A stretch of 64,000 bases of DNA from NCBI RefSeq assembly GCF_018320785.1, contig NC_054866.1, positions 32,403,000 through 32,466,999 of the forward strand. The letters are read 5' to 3'. Shown here piece after piece: positions 46,816 to 59,199 of this stretch. The translations under genes were made by a program, and so were the position numbers. A model generated the notes under the pieces. The model had not been told where the DNA came from. It searched no databases and saw only the letters and a list, made by a program, of their open reading frames with translations. The DNA is from Cheilinus undulatus. Taxonomy: Eukaryota; Chordata; Actinopteri; Labriformes; Labridae. The number at the start of each line of letters is the position of its first letter. Position 1 is the stretch's first letter.

Positions 46816-49800
46816 TCATGTAACTAAATTAGTGACCAACAAATTCGTAATGATTCCAGCAGCAAGGATGAAGAGCATGGCGGCCACAGCCAGACCTCTA
46901 CGCAGGACCAGAGCCTTGTAAGAGATTTCCTCCTCCACAGGTTTTTCTGGTGCCTCAGTGTAGACCAGGTCCATGCTATCTGTTGGGCTCTGAAGGTCCT
47001 CTGGATCCCCTGACTGGGGTCCTGGACCTGTTGATGCAAACATGACTTTAATGGTTTTACTGAAAAAGGTTCAAATGTAAAGCTACATGTATATTCTGAC
47101 AATAAACTACAGACTAGCTGACTGCTGCAAAATCATTTATCATTTGCCAAACAGGATAAACAGAATAAAGGGTTTAGCTGCTGCATAGGCTGTCTTACTT
47201 GCGTCTGTGGAACTCCCACACACTCCTGCTCTGATTTGAGCCTGGAAGAAAAACAATGTGTCAACTTGAATTCATAAAGAAAAAGCCTGAGGCCATTTAG
47301 AGCTGGAGGATAAGGCTCTGAATACCAACCTCAACTGTAGCTTTCTTCCAGTTCATTCTCACCAGGTAGAAAATCAGAAAAACGCACTGCAGAAACCCAC
47401 AGGTAAACAAACCTGTCCACAGACCTGTGAGAAAAGAGAGTTTACATCCTGTTTTAAACACAAAAAGGGGATGTTGGTAATGATTTGATTTAGAATTTAA
47501 GTAACGTTACCCATGATTCCTAGTTTTGCAGCAAACATCAGTGACACTCCAATAGGAAATCCAATGGTATAGTATCCCAGTATGTTACAGATTGCACCGA
47601 CTTTCTGTTTACCTGCTCCTCGTATGATTCCCCCACAGGCAGCCTAGTCACACGCATAGAAAGAGAGAGATGCTTTAAAAATTGGCAATACAGGGACTTG
47701 TCATGCAGTCTTGTGTGAACTGTAGGTTTTATATAAATATGGATAATGTGTCTCCATCTTCTTCCATGGTAAAAAATTGAAACCAAAATGGCCCATGACA
47801 GGCAGTTAAATACTTAGGCTGGAGACTAGAATGGGAGCCGAGAGGGGCAAGAGATGTGGCTGGTTGAGCATGGAATTGTGTTAATTTTGGTTACAATTTT
47901 TCACGATTTTCCACCCTAAACTCTGTCAACCCCATAAAAAATGCTGCAGGAGCTGCATTTGTCATCAGAGAAAAAAGAACACTTTGACATAAATCATTAT
48001 TATGATATCAATGAAAGAAACCACATTTGAGAAAAGTTACTCTTGACAGGTGTTTACATTTTTAAGTTGGCCCCATGTTCCATCTTCTAACATGGAGGTC
48101 GTGTTCATGACATATAATATAACTCAGTCAGCAGGGGAGTACTAAATATTCTGACTTCCCTTCTCTCATACTTTTGTGACATTCATTTCTTCTACAAATT
48201 TACAATGGAGTACCTCAAGGTTCCAGTTTTAGCGACAACTGTTCGCTATATATCAACCCTAAGATGTTGAAAAAGAAATTGTTACACTCAGGGTGTAAGT
48301 GGCCAGATATGCAGTATGCATAAATTACAACAAAACTTCTTGTGCTTTAATTTTTTAATGAAGATCAGACATGATCATGAATATCAAATAGTTACTTTTG
48401 GGGAATTTGACCCCGTGAATGCCAGTTTGAGTGCAAAGCCCTGATGTTTATAATGTAACACAAACACACAAAATAAATATTTTTCTTATACTTCATGCAA
48501 ATCGAATTTCCTGGAGGGGGAAATCACAGCCTTAAATGTGTTAATGATGAGATCTGTGTCTAATATCAGCACTACATTACAGCTATATTTATCAACCCTT
48601 TATGACCTACCATAGAATAAATCCGCCAGAGCATAAATTTACATTTTTACATGCTGTAGTGCCATTTTTTTTTTTTTGAGTATTTGAATTGGCTATACAT
48701 CAGTACAGCCCTTAGAACCCAAATTTGAATGATATATATGTGATAAGTCCATAGTAACAAATTCAATTGCTCAAAAGTGCAAAAACCATTTAAAAAATGA
48801 AAATTGTTTTGTTTTTATGTTTTTTTATATTTTCCTAAATACAGAGATGTCATAGCTGTATCCCTCAAAATTGTGACTGTAAAAAAGTTGCACAAGATGA
48901 TTTCAAACCACAAAAAATTATTTTGAGTTTGGTCATAACTTCATTTTTGAAATACACTCATCTTTATAAACTGTGGCAAAAATGAAAATAAAATGAAATT
49001 GTGCTGAATTTGCAAAAAGATAGCATCTTTTTTTAAAAATAAACTATTTACAGTAGTGCAATCAAATCTCTAAGTGTGCCAGATTCTTTTGAGCATGCAT
49101 GTGTTTGCAGAGGACCATGTTGAAACAATAACAAGTGTGGCTCTTGTCCAGCAAGAAAACAACACAGTTATAGCCTGGATTATATTTCATGATATTGTTT
49201 TTGATGTGTGCGCTTTATACTACATTTCTGCAAAAGAAGGAAGGATATTTCTAGAAGGAAACAGCACTCTGGGACACACTGAATGTGCAATGTGTTAGTG
49301 TAACTCCTGTGGTTTTATATGCAAAAAGAATTATTGCTCTCTCTCATTTGGTAACAATTCTGCCCAAGATTAAAAATAGATATGCAAATGGGAGTGCCAT
49401 CGATCCTATAGGTTTTAAAGGGTTAATAATAGTTCTCTCTATTTAATTATCAACCTAACTGCTAATGCTAATATTGCAGTCTTCTATTTTCTATCAATCA
49501 TAGCTGTTACTGCAAATTTTCACATATTGCTACCATCATTACGTGAGTCATAGCCATGTCCTACAAAATGGGAGATTCATTTATGGCCACAACTGCCAAA
49601 AAATTGTCTTTCAGTTGTTGTTTTGTTGTTTCTCTTGTCCCTCTCCTCTTCCTGCTTTTCCCCTAACCCTCCTTCTAGGCCTTTCCAACCTCAGCAGAGG
49701 TTGGGCAGTGGACTGTCAATACAAGTCTAGTCTGCTCGATATTTTTGCCTCTTAAGGGTTAGGTTTTTATTGCCACTGTAACAGGGCTTAATACTGCTAG

Positions 49801-52800
49801 TGATTAATGCTGTTCTATTATAATAGGCCACAACAGTGCGGTCTAGACCTGACCTCTTTGTAAACTGTCCTAAGATAACTTAAGTTATGAATTGGTGCTT
49901 TACAAACAAAGAGAGTTTGACTGAGATTGACTGAACTGCTTTGAGTACATGTAATGCTGTACTTGAACAATGGGGCTTCATCCTTTATAAAGCCATCTTG
50001 GGCAAGATTCTGGACAACCTTTCTTCTCTTTCAATCTTGAAGGAAGAAATACATAACCTTTGTTTGTCTGACCTTGTTCAGTTTGTTGTTCCTAAAGTGT
50101 GAACTGAGTTGGGGAACCTATTGTTTAACAATCAAGATTTCTGTATATAACAGTTTTAACTCATTATTTATTATTGTTCTTAAAATTTCATGTGTACTGT
50201 GTGGGTTTTATAAGTGTTTTTGTTCTTAAAACTGTGTGCTGCTGCCATTCTTGGTCAGGTCTGCCTTAAATAAGAGATCTCTGATCTCAATGGGATTAAC
50301 CTGGCTAAATAAAGGTAATAATCAAATACAGTCTGTTATGTGAACACAGTGATTTAAATACTTACTGATGTAGCATCTAGAAGGAGGAATGGGGCATAAA
50401 AAGATATCACCTGTGCAACTCTTTGCCTGATTTGTCTGAAAGGAAACAGACTCAGATTCAACATTTTAAGAGATGTGACATGAGATTGCATGTTTTCTGT
50501 TGTTATTCAGTTCTATAACATTATACGGTGAAGTTGAATCATTGACTAAAGATGAGTCACCACAGATCATCACCGTTTAACATGAGTCAGAAACATTATC
50601 CCTAAGTTAATATGTAAACGACTGTGTGAGCAAAGTGCACTGTAACGAAGGTCATTTTATAACACCCGTTATCTCTCCCGGACTTGATACCATCTGCATG
50701 TATAGACTTGTAGGTTTTCTTTATGTTATGGTTAAATCTTAAGATGTACTCACTCATCATAAGTAAAGACGTAAGAAATGTGGTCCTTCGAGCTCCCAAT
50801 GATAACAGCTGAACATACAGAAACAGAAACTGTAGATAGGAGACAAAGTGAATCAGGATCATTATAAAACAGCATTTTTTGGGGGTGAAACTAGCTCAAA
50901 TTAAATTACATTTATTCCTGTTTAAACACCACTGTAACAAAAATAGAAGCAGGTACTGTTTTAATATAACATAATTACAATTCTTTTGTATGCAGCTATT
51001 ATATGAGGTTTTATACCAGCGGCCAGTAAAAAAACACATTTTATATGTCTAATTATTGTAAATATTGATTGCCTATGACAGAATAATTTATTTAGTTTAC
51101 CAGTGAGAAGCTCTGCTGAAGCAAACCGTAAACTTATGGAAGAAACTTTATACCTCATGAGTAGATAATAAAGGGCACAAGTCTGCTCCTGTCACATTTT
51201 TGGACACAAGGCTTTTTATGCTTTTAAAGTACAACTGCACTCATTTGATTGAGTTGTATTAAAATTAATTAAGAATAATTCAACTCATTTCTCATCAAAA
51301 AAGGTTGATTATACTGACCTGAACAGAACATTGCAAGTTTAGCAGACAGCTTGGCTTGCTTTGTGTCTCCAGCTCCTAAGGCATTCCCCACCCTGACATT
51401 TCCTGCTATACCGAAGCCCATAGGGAACTTTAAAAATATCATAAATATAGGGTTATATGACATAGAAAAAGGTGACTTACTTTATACCAGTACAACTTGA
51501 TGAGGATTTAGTATTTGGTCGTAATTACCATGTATGCAACATTTGCCAGTTCATACACAACTGACTGAGCTCCAAGTTCAACCTCACTAATGAGACCTGT
51601 CAACAATAAAAACATCAGTAAGACTTTAAACAAACAGCAGTTCACATGCTGTAAAACAATACAGTGGCTATAGTGTTACCTGCAAGAAAACTTCCAATCT
51701 CATACGTCCACCACTCAACACATAACATAACCATGCTGGGGATGGCCAGGTAAATGTATGAGCCCCAGTCCCGCAGGCACTCCTTGGACCAGCCTGTTGG
51801 GGAAAAGAATCAGTCAATAAATTATTCAGGATTGGCAGGCTTGTATTATTCAAAATAAAAGCACAGTTAAGCAAAAATAGCAGTTATCATAGTATCATAG
51901 AACTAGAATGGCCGTCTGAGGCGGCAGACCCACGCCTAAGCAGCGCCACCGAGGAACTCACGCTCCCATTGATTACCATGGTGTTCAAAATTTCGAAGTC
52001 CGAGAAAAACCGAACAGGTGTACGGATCATCACCAAAATCTCTTTTATTCTTCCCTGTCACTATCCCAATATTCCCTGAAAGTTTGGTGAAGATCCACCT
52101 TTCCGTCCTCGAGTTATCTTGTACACATACAAACAAAGATACAGAACCCTTTCCATAACCCCCCGCCGATTTCATCAGTGTGGGTAAAGATTACATAAAC
52201 TTATCAACTACTTTAACCTCCTGAGACCCTGTGTGCACATTTGAGGACATTCTATTTTGGTTTTCCTACAGCATAGTGACAACTTTTGGCTATTAGATTT
52301 TTTGTTCAGAATTTACATAAAAGTTTGAGAATTTTCTTCAACTGTGTGGAGAATTCACTCAAAAATTCTCAAGAATTTTTTGGGGAAATGTTTTTATTTG
52401 GAGAGAGTTTGATTTATTTATTTATTTTTTTTTTTTGGAGAGGGGGGGAATGAGCTTTGACATTTTAAAGTACATTTATGGAAATTTGGTGAGTTTATGT
52501 GTAATTGAGGGGGAATTTGATTTTGAAATTTGGGTGGTGAATATCCTTCTAAATTATCTGAGAATTTTTAGGAAATTTTTTGGGATGCTGGGATCACTGG
52601 TTTGGAAATTTTCAATTGTCTTCCATGGAATTTTAGGGGGAGTTTATTTCAAAATTTTGTGGAATTTGAAAAGAAATTTTTCATGTGTATATTTTTTTTA
52701 GGAAATGTTTAATGAGACATCAGTGGAATATTTTTAATTTCTAAAGAGATTTTTTGAAATTAGCAGAATGTTTTGGCAAGGTCTTGAAAATGTGGAGGAA

Positions 52801-55800
52801 TTTAGGGGGTCTATAATGTTTTGGAAATTTATGATAATTTTTAAAGAGAATTTCCTCAGACTTCCATCACTTAAAGTGGAAATTTAGTTCCCTAACCCTA
52901 AACCCCTTCCGACTCGCTGGAACACACTCAAAATGTTAATAAAGAAAAAAAAAAGAAAGAAAGAAAAAATAGAAGAGAAATAAAAATTGTGTGTTGAACA
53001 GTGAAATATGCCTGTTGTCCACAAATATAGATATATTTTTTGGTAAAACAAACAAAAAAAAAAAACTTCATGTTCAAAGCCAAGGCCAAGAGTTTTGTGC
53101 TTATCAGGCCCCACTTATCTTAAATAGTTGATGGAAACTAAAAATGCATTCCTAACAAAAGCTCAGATCTCAGGAGGTTAAGGTACACTTGTTCAACTGC
53201 CTATTGATAGAAATATCTAATCAATCAAACAAATGGCAGCAATCAATGTATCTAGGCATATAGACTGGGTCAAGGTGATCTACAGAAGCTTTAACCAGTG
53301 ATTTAGTCTTATTTTAGTAATTTCTATTTTATAACCTTACACTATGTGGCTTTAGCCACAGTCTAATCTTATAAAAACAGACAGAACCACTGTTGATGAA
53401 ATCCTGTCCTCAGATCCATCAAACAAAAGGCCTTTGTGGCATCTTTAAGGACCTTTAGGACCCACTTTGGTCCCTCTCTTCTTTTTCTCTTTAGAGCAGC
53501 TTTATGCCTTTATCAAGAGGATAGAATTGAGTTTTGAAGAAAAGGTAGTAGACCTTAAGTCCTACAAATATTTTAAAAAATCAAAGACACTCCTTAAAAC
53601 TTGAGGGATATCCCAAAAAACATGAGATATTGTAAATAAACCACACATCAAATAAACAATTTATACGTAACTGCAGCTCAGTTTTCAAAGAAGCAGTTCA
53701 CCCATCTTCAAGGTCTTGAAGTGATATTTCTGGTTTTAAATGAAATATTTATCTAGCATAAAACAAAAAGTAAGGAAATTTGTGTTTGGTACATTGTTTC
53801 TTCGTTGTAACAATGCTTCCTGGCAATAAATTTTATACAGTTGGAAAGCCTGTTTATTACCCTTTTAAATGGTGCCACATTTGTAAGGAACATGCATTTG
53901 TGAGATGAGCAGCAGAGCTGAGTATGTGGGTTGTGCCTATGAAAAATGTGCAAAATCTTCTCTGCCAATGCCAAACAGCTGATTCTGCTATTGACTCTCG
54001 TTTGGTGTTTGATGGATTGGATGACTGAAGTTTGAAGAAACAAGACATATTGACAATTTAACAATTTATTCATTTAACAAACAGGAGCCTCTGTAGCTTG
54101 TGGAAGAACCATACACAGCCACAACAGCCTGGCATCTCCTCCTCATGCTGGTCACCAGCCTGGTCACACACTGCTGTGGGATGGCATCCCATTCTTCAAC
54201 CAGCATTTGTTGCAAGTCAGCCAGCGTGGTTGTGTTGGCACGAACAGCACACCCAAGTTGATCCCACATGTGTTCAATGGGGTTAAGGTCAGGACTGCTG
54301 GCAGGCCATTCCATCCTCTCCACTCCTTAGGAGGTAGTCTCTAGCTACTTTCACACTGCCTCTCTTTTATGTGTCTGTCACACCTTCGTTCCGCAACACC
54401 GTTCCATATGAAAGTGACCGTTCCACAGTGGGGGGTCGATCTCGCCCCACCTCTGATCCGGATTGAGAGGTAGTATCAGAGCCGGAACAGACTTTTCCGT
54501 AACAAGTGTGAAAGCACATCACGGCATTCCACAACGGCGAGTGTGTGCTGCTGTCTCCATAAAAGGGAGATTTAAAAACCAGCATGGTTTAATTGAGCAG
54601 CATTTCATTGAAGAAAACAACAGCGGGATAAAACAAAGAATAATGTGGATTAACTGGAGACACTGAGGTTAGAGATCTGATCACACTCTGTACAGGAGAG
54701 GAGAGAGCAGACACATCTCTGCTCACAGCAGCATCTGAAAAGTTCCATGATGTGTTCAAGTGAGCTCGGTACTCTTAAGTTTCCGACCTCCGATGTAAAT
54801 AAGTGCACTGTGACACTGCTTAAAGTCAGACCTCCAACTCAGAAACATGGAGGAAAAAAAGTCTATTGGATCTAATCGATCAAAATGAATGTTCATGTTA
54901 TTTTCACCATATTTCATTTAGAGAATACAAAGTTTTGAACCGAGAAATCCAGAGTTTCATTGAAAGTAGCAGCTCGGGCAGCAGCTGCCATCTGATTACG
55001 GGACGCCGGGGTGTGTTTGTAAGCTCGGGCGTGCACGGCTCTGTTACACCTTTGTGTGAATTGCTTGTTGCGGAACAGAGACGGGCATTCCTTTTTGCCT
55101 TTATTGTGGAATCTCTGTGTAAAAATGGCTTCTGATAAACCCCGCTCTGTGGGGGCGAGTGTTGTCATCTTGGAGGATAGAGTTCTTGCTGACAGGGTGA
55201 GAAAATTATAGTTTTATATAGTAAATTATAAATTATAGTATTCTTGGGGTGTTGTCTTCTTGGGATGCCCACTTTGCCGCCTGTCTCTGACATTCCCCTT
55301 TATATGGAACTTGGCCTTCAGTTTGGAGATGGTACTAGGGTTCACTCCAAACAATGCCGCAACTTGGTTTTGCGTAACACAAGCTTGAAGTTGCCCAACT
55401 GATGGGCCCTATCCAGATCAGTCAAACGTGGCGTGCCGATTCTTGAAGTAGACATCTACTGACCACTGAAGCAGGGCCCATGCTCACAGGTGCTGCCAAT
55501 CAGGCACCTGACTGGCAGCACCTGGGGGTACCAGATGCTCAAAGCAAGATTCAATAGCAACAGCAAAATAAGCTGTTTGGCATTGGCAGAGAAGATTTGT
55601 CACATTTTTCATAGGCGCAACCCACATACTTAGCTCTGCTGCTTATCCCACAAATATTTGTTCCTTACAAATGTGGCACCATTTAAAAGGATAATAAAGA
55701 GGCTTTCCAACAGTATAAGATTTATTGCCAAGAAGCATTGTTACAACAAAGAAACAATGTACCAAACACAAATTTCCTTACTTTTTGTTTTAAGTTTATT

Positions 55801-58800
55801 TATAAGAGTGCAAGCAGCTGTTATATGTACTCAGTCTATTTTTTCTCTCTAATCACTGCAAGGTTCAGATCTCTTCTCCCATCCTGCACAAACTTAATGG
55901 AAAGACTATGATTTCTATAATAACTGATTAACAAACATTGATTTTAAGACCGCAGCCTCTAATTATATGCAAAGTCACTCGTTTTCACTGCTAATGTTGT
56001 ACTCACCCCCCCACGTGGCCTTATGAAGTCCCCTCCAGATGATGTAAGCATAAAGAACCACAGTCAAGGAGTACTGGGAGAGCGTGTTGGCAAGAGCAGA
56101 GCCTCTGCAAAAAGGATTTATTTCATGTAATTGTCATTTTCATGCTTGAAAAATTTTAATGATGATGCTGAAAGAGCCAACAAGTAATACTCACGCCACT
56201 CCCAGATTCAAGGCTTTAAGGAAGATGTAGTTGATAAGGGCATTAAGAAAATTCACTATGACTCCTGTGATCACCTGTGGCCATATGATGCCCTATAGAG
56301 GAAGTGAAACATCTGATGTTATCACCCTTCTCTTGTCTTTTAACAGTCAAATACATTAATCATTGTGAATATATGTCTTCTCAAAAAGGCAGTTTCAGGT
56401 AGAGATGCTAATGCCACCTTTGCAATGAGACATTTTGTTAGAATTAATCCCTGCTGGATATTCCACAGCCAACTGTAAATATTGTTAGAGAGTGGAAGCG
56501 TTAAGGAACAACAGCAACTCAGCCATAAAGCAGAAGACTGTGAAAAATCACAGACTGGATTTCAATGTGCGTAAAAGTCACCAACGCTCTACTGATTCCA
56601 TAGCTAAAGAGTTCTGAGCTTACACTGGTGTTAATGTAAACAGAAAAACTGTACAGCAGGAGCTTCATGGAAGGGTTTTCATGGCCGAGCAGCTGTGTGC
56701 AATCCTCACATCACCAAGTCCAATGAAGAGTGATGAATCACACTTCTCTGTTTAGCACACAGGTGGGCGAGTTACCTGCCTGACTGCATCGTGCCAGCTA
56801 TGAAGTTTGGTGGAGGAGGGATAATGGTATGTGTGTTTTTCAGGGTTTGGTCAAAGCCCCTTATCGCCAATGAAGGGCAACATTATTGGTTCAGCATACC
56901 AAGACATTTTTGACAATGCTATGCTTCAGTTTGGGGAAGGCAGTGTGGCCCGCTCAGAGCCCTGACATCACCCCATCAAGCACCCTGGGATGAACTGGAA
57001 AGGAGATGGTGAGCCAGGCCTTCTCGTCCAACATCAGTGCCTGACCTCATAAATGCTCTGCAAAATGAATGGGCACAAAATCCCACAGAAACACCACAAA
57101 ATCTTGTGGAAAACCTTCCAAAAAGAGTGGAAGCTTTTTACGCTATCAAATGCGGGGCAACTCCATACTAAAGTACATATATTTGAATACAGTGTCATTA
57201 CAGTCCCTGTTGGTGTTATGGTCAGGTGACTGAATACTTTTTGTCCATATGGTGTATAACCACAGCAACGGATGATTACATTCAGCACAGGAATGGGGAC
57301 TTTAACCTGCTAGAAGGATTTAAGAACAGCAGTGCTCAAGTTCGCTACATTCTGCAAGCTTACTTCACATTGTTAACTTTGAGACGCTGTGGTGCTGCTT
57401 TATTAGTGTTTACTTTTGACTGTCTCATGAACATCTTATCAACTTCAGACTAGTTGATTATACCTGATTAAACCTGAGTGTCTAAAACCTGAGTGTTTTA
57501 AGTTGTCTTGCTTAACACCTACCCTGCAGCAGTAGTTACGTACATTAAAAATTAGAAAATAGAAAACCATCGTTCATGTTGCTCATAGTCTGATATGCTT
57601 TTGTAATTCATAAAGAGTCATTAATATTAACTTAAAACTCCTCACCGGAGCTTTAAAAAATACAATATCACTAAGAACTGTAAAGTTTGTGCATAAATGT
57701 GCCTAATGTTGACTTTCAAATGTGTAAAAGTTCACAACAAACAGACCAGAGATACCATGGTGGCACAAAACCGTAATCAAGGGATTGTAACTGCAGGTGA
57801 CCATTGAGCAAAATATGGGGTGAGGAGATCAAATAAAGGAAATGGAATTTAATCCATCCTTTAAATAAAATCAATAATTTGAAGCTCTTCAAGACAGTGA
57901 AGTCTTTATCCTACATTGTTGAGCTCCAGCATGTGAAGCAGATTGTGTTTCCTCGTGTATGACGTGCTACATAGATAAAGGGTGACGTGACTTCATACAG
58001 ACTGACCTGGTTTTGTAGATATCTCGTTAGTAGTGAATACATGAATGTAGCCTAGAAGGGCAATAAAGAAAGATAAAAATTAATCTCTTAATTAAAACGT
58101 CCAGTGGGCAAACAAAGATAATTGATACTCACGGGAAGTGCTGGCATAAAAATCTTCACATACAACTGAGCCAACCTGGAGAGAGAGTTTACATCAATAC
58201 CAACAATAAAGGATAGGAAAGTATCAACTTTATTGTCCAGCCAAGGCTTTAAACATTTTATTACTTGATAAAGTAAAAAAATTCCTCAATAACTCTTTAC
58301 ACAGAAAATTACAGTAAGAAGAGTAAGAGAGCTGAATTTGTCAGAGCTGACCTGGCCACTTCTGGTTCCTGTCTGACGGCCAGTAGAAGAGGCTCTGTGT
58401 TTATGAGGACTGCCCAGCAGGGAAAACAAGCCAGTGTCAAAATAAGGATAGCCCTCTGAAGAATGACCCCGACTCTCAGGAGGTTACGTCCCCCAAATGT
58501 CTAAAACCAAACAGTGATTCGTGTTTTTTTTTTTGTGTCTTTATATGTTTGCTTGTCATCCTTGGATCTGCCAGGCTCCTACCTGAGAAATGAGAGTATC
58601 ACATGCTGCTGCCAAACCAGCCCCAATAGATATTCCTGTAACATTGATTACCTGAGAAAAAAGGAAACAATGGATTATGCTCTTCTGGTGTACTGGTTTA
58701 ACTTTACAGTGATGAAAATACATTTCTGTACTTACAGCTATGGCTAAAGTCACCCCTGCCAGCTCTGTCTTCCCCATGTGGCCACAGAAAATAGTGCTGA

Positions 58801-59100
58801 CAAAACTCACAGAGAAAACCATGAGCTGAGATATAATCTGAAACGAAAAATTAATGAATTAAGGGAAGCTGAGGATAACAAACTATAAAAATATAAATGT
58901 CAATTAACTTTCATGAAGAAAAAACAGTCAGTGATTTGAGGCTTGTATCACTTTTAAAACATGCTCACCACTGGTCCGGCCAGTTTGAACAGCTCGATTA
59001 CTTCTGTCTTTGACCCAACTGGGACCAACATGCGGAGCCGCTTAAATATAAAACAGTCCCTCCATGAAGAAGGAGCTGAATTCTGGCTGCTGCTCTCCAT
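46816..59100 (-). CDS. slc47a: SLC47A (MATE) family proton-coupled organic cation exporter, complete, 17 coding exons
   Basis: Exons in transcription order: 59100-58969, 58837-58736, 58651-58583, 58500-58352, 58175-58133, 58051-58007, 56292-56195, 56104-56007, 51793-51680, 51596-51529, 51427-51319, 50829-50754, 50435-50366, 47643-47511, 47424-47330, 47241-47199, 47027-46816. All are GT-AG. The joined length is 1656 nt (551 residues plus stop), close to the ~570 of human MATE1. MATEs exchange protons for organic cations and drugs at apical membranes. Motifs: the first repeat opens with [16 protein letters not shown] helix 1; VEWWTYEIG gives E272 and E277, YELANVAYM gives E299 (human MATE1 E273, E278, E300). 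[11 protein letters not shown] and IIRGAGKQK loops follow, then a C-terminal thirteenth membrane segment ([18 protein letters not shown]). Asp388 aligns with human E389. The start ATG has a strong context (ACAATGG). It is convergent with the + strand paralog. Confidence 0.94.
49628..49930 (+). repeat. Dispersed repeat (retroposon 3'-end-like), copy 2
   Basis: Partner of 17498-17815. Shared blocks include CCTTTCCAA, AAGTCTAGTCTGCTC-like, GCCACTGTAACAGGG, GTGCGGTCTAGACCTG, CTTTGTAAA, GATAACTT and GAGATTGA. Inserted in an intron of the - strand gene, antisense to it. Confidence 0.65.
49985..50332 (+). mobile_element. 3' end of a non-LTR retrotransposon (LINE)
   Basis: The stretch ends TTGGTCAGGTCTGCCTTAAA, then AGAGATCTCTGATCTCAATG, GGATTAACCTGGCTAAATAA and AGGTAATAAT. 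This is a common fish LINE 3' terminus with a short tandem tail; Rex1-like elements end this way, but the family is not certain. No coding part is present. Confidence 0.6.
51905..52190 (-). repeat. Dispersed repeat, GC-rich, unassigned
   Basis: The segment is more GC-rich than the intron around it. On the + strand it includes GTTTGGTGAAGATCCACCTT and CTCGAGTTATCTTGTACACA, blocks I associate with dispersed fish repeats of retroposon type (..GATCC..TTC..GAGTTATC..). There is no second copy in the window. Confidence 0.4.
52213..53181. mobile_element. 969-bp inverted-repeat element with perfect 14-bp ends and degenerate interior repeats
   Basis: The ends TTAACCTCCTGAGA (52213-52226) and TCTCAGGAGGTTAA (53168-53181) are perfect inverted repeats. 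The interior from about 52320 to 52870 is made of drifting GGAATTTT/GAAATTTTTTGG units on one strand, with no transposase. No clear target site duplication. Class not assigned. Confidence 0.7.
53760..55792 (-). mobile_element. Tc1/mariner-like element with ~270-bp inverted repeats, broken by an inserted foreign segment
   Basis: The left (53760-54030) and right (about 55560-55792) flanks are inverted copies, from AAAACAAAAAGTAAGGAAAT inward. On the - strand the transposase N-terminal region lies at about 55455-55240 ([20 protein letters not shown], frameshifted). The C-terminal DDE region lies at 54323-54066 ([19 protein letters not shown], then [14 protein letters not shown]). The middle of the transposase is gone and 54325-55235 is unrelated sequence. 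A fragment of the same family is at 39962-40039. Confidence 0.85.
54325..55235. other. Unassigned ~0.9-kb insert within the Tc1-like element
   Basis: GC- and CpG-richer than its host element. It contains an 11-bp inverted pair GTTCCGCAACA (54388-54398) and TGTTGCGGAAC (about 55066-55076), and several TTCACAC/GTGTGAA motifs. These hint at another DNA transposon, but I cannot define its ends. Open frames (54866-55135 on +) show no known domain. Confidence 0.45.
56293..58006. other. Intron 6 of the - strand SLC47A gene
   Basis: It contains the Tc1-like fossil at 56420-57252; the remainder (57253-58006) is AT-rich and I see nothing in it. Confidence 0.7.
56420..57252 (+). mobile_element. Old Tc1/mariner-like element, heavily deleted
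   Basis: Transposase relics on the + strand are readable at DNA level. TGGATATTCCACAGCCAACT (HTH), GGAACAACAGCAACTCAGCC, TTTTCATGGCCGAGCAGCTG, GTTTGGTGGAGGAGGGATAA, CAGCATACCAAGACATTTTT and AGGCCTTCTCGTCCAACATC keep the order of the fish Tc1 family. It ends in GAATACTTTTTGTCCATATG GTGTA. Many indels; no open frame remains. Confidence 0.8.
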
Positions 59101-59183
59101 TGTTAGGTGGGTGTCTGAAATTCTCTTCTTTTCGCTGTCTGCCTGTGTGTGAGCCCGTAGGTCAGTCGAGTATCTCTCTCTGA

Positions 59184-59190
59184 CTTTATA
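59184..59190 (-). promoter_or_regulatory. Candidate TATA box of the - strand SLC47A gene
   Basis: TATAAAG on the - strand, 84 bases upstream of the start codon at 59100, would give a 5' UTR of roughly 50-60 bases. A run of GAGAGA lies just downstream. Supported only by position and match. Confidence 0.4.
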
Positions 59191-59199
59191 TGCTTATGC

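Larger units (their letters stand above)
47644..50365. other. Intron 13 of the - strand SLC47A gene
   Basis: A 2.7-kb intron. It contains the dispersed repeat at 49628-49930 and a LINE-like 3' tail at 49985-50332. The 74-codon frame at 49074-49298 has no recognisable features. The rest is AT-rich without visible structure. Confidence 0.65.
51794..56006. other. Intron 8 of the - strand SLC47A gene
   Basis: The longest intron (4.2 kb), almost wholly made of mobile DNA: a dispersed repeat (51905-52190), a 969-bp inverted-repeat element (52213-53181) and a composite Tc1-like element (53760-55792). Confidence 0.8.

Noticed and set aside
54866..55135. 89-codon frame in the insert of the Tc1-like element as a captured gene
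   Set aside because: No domain or splice context; the opposite strand is equally open over the same bases.
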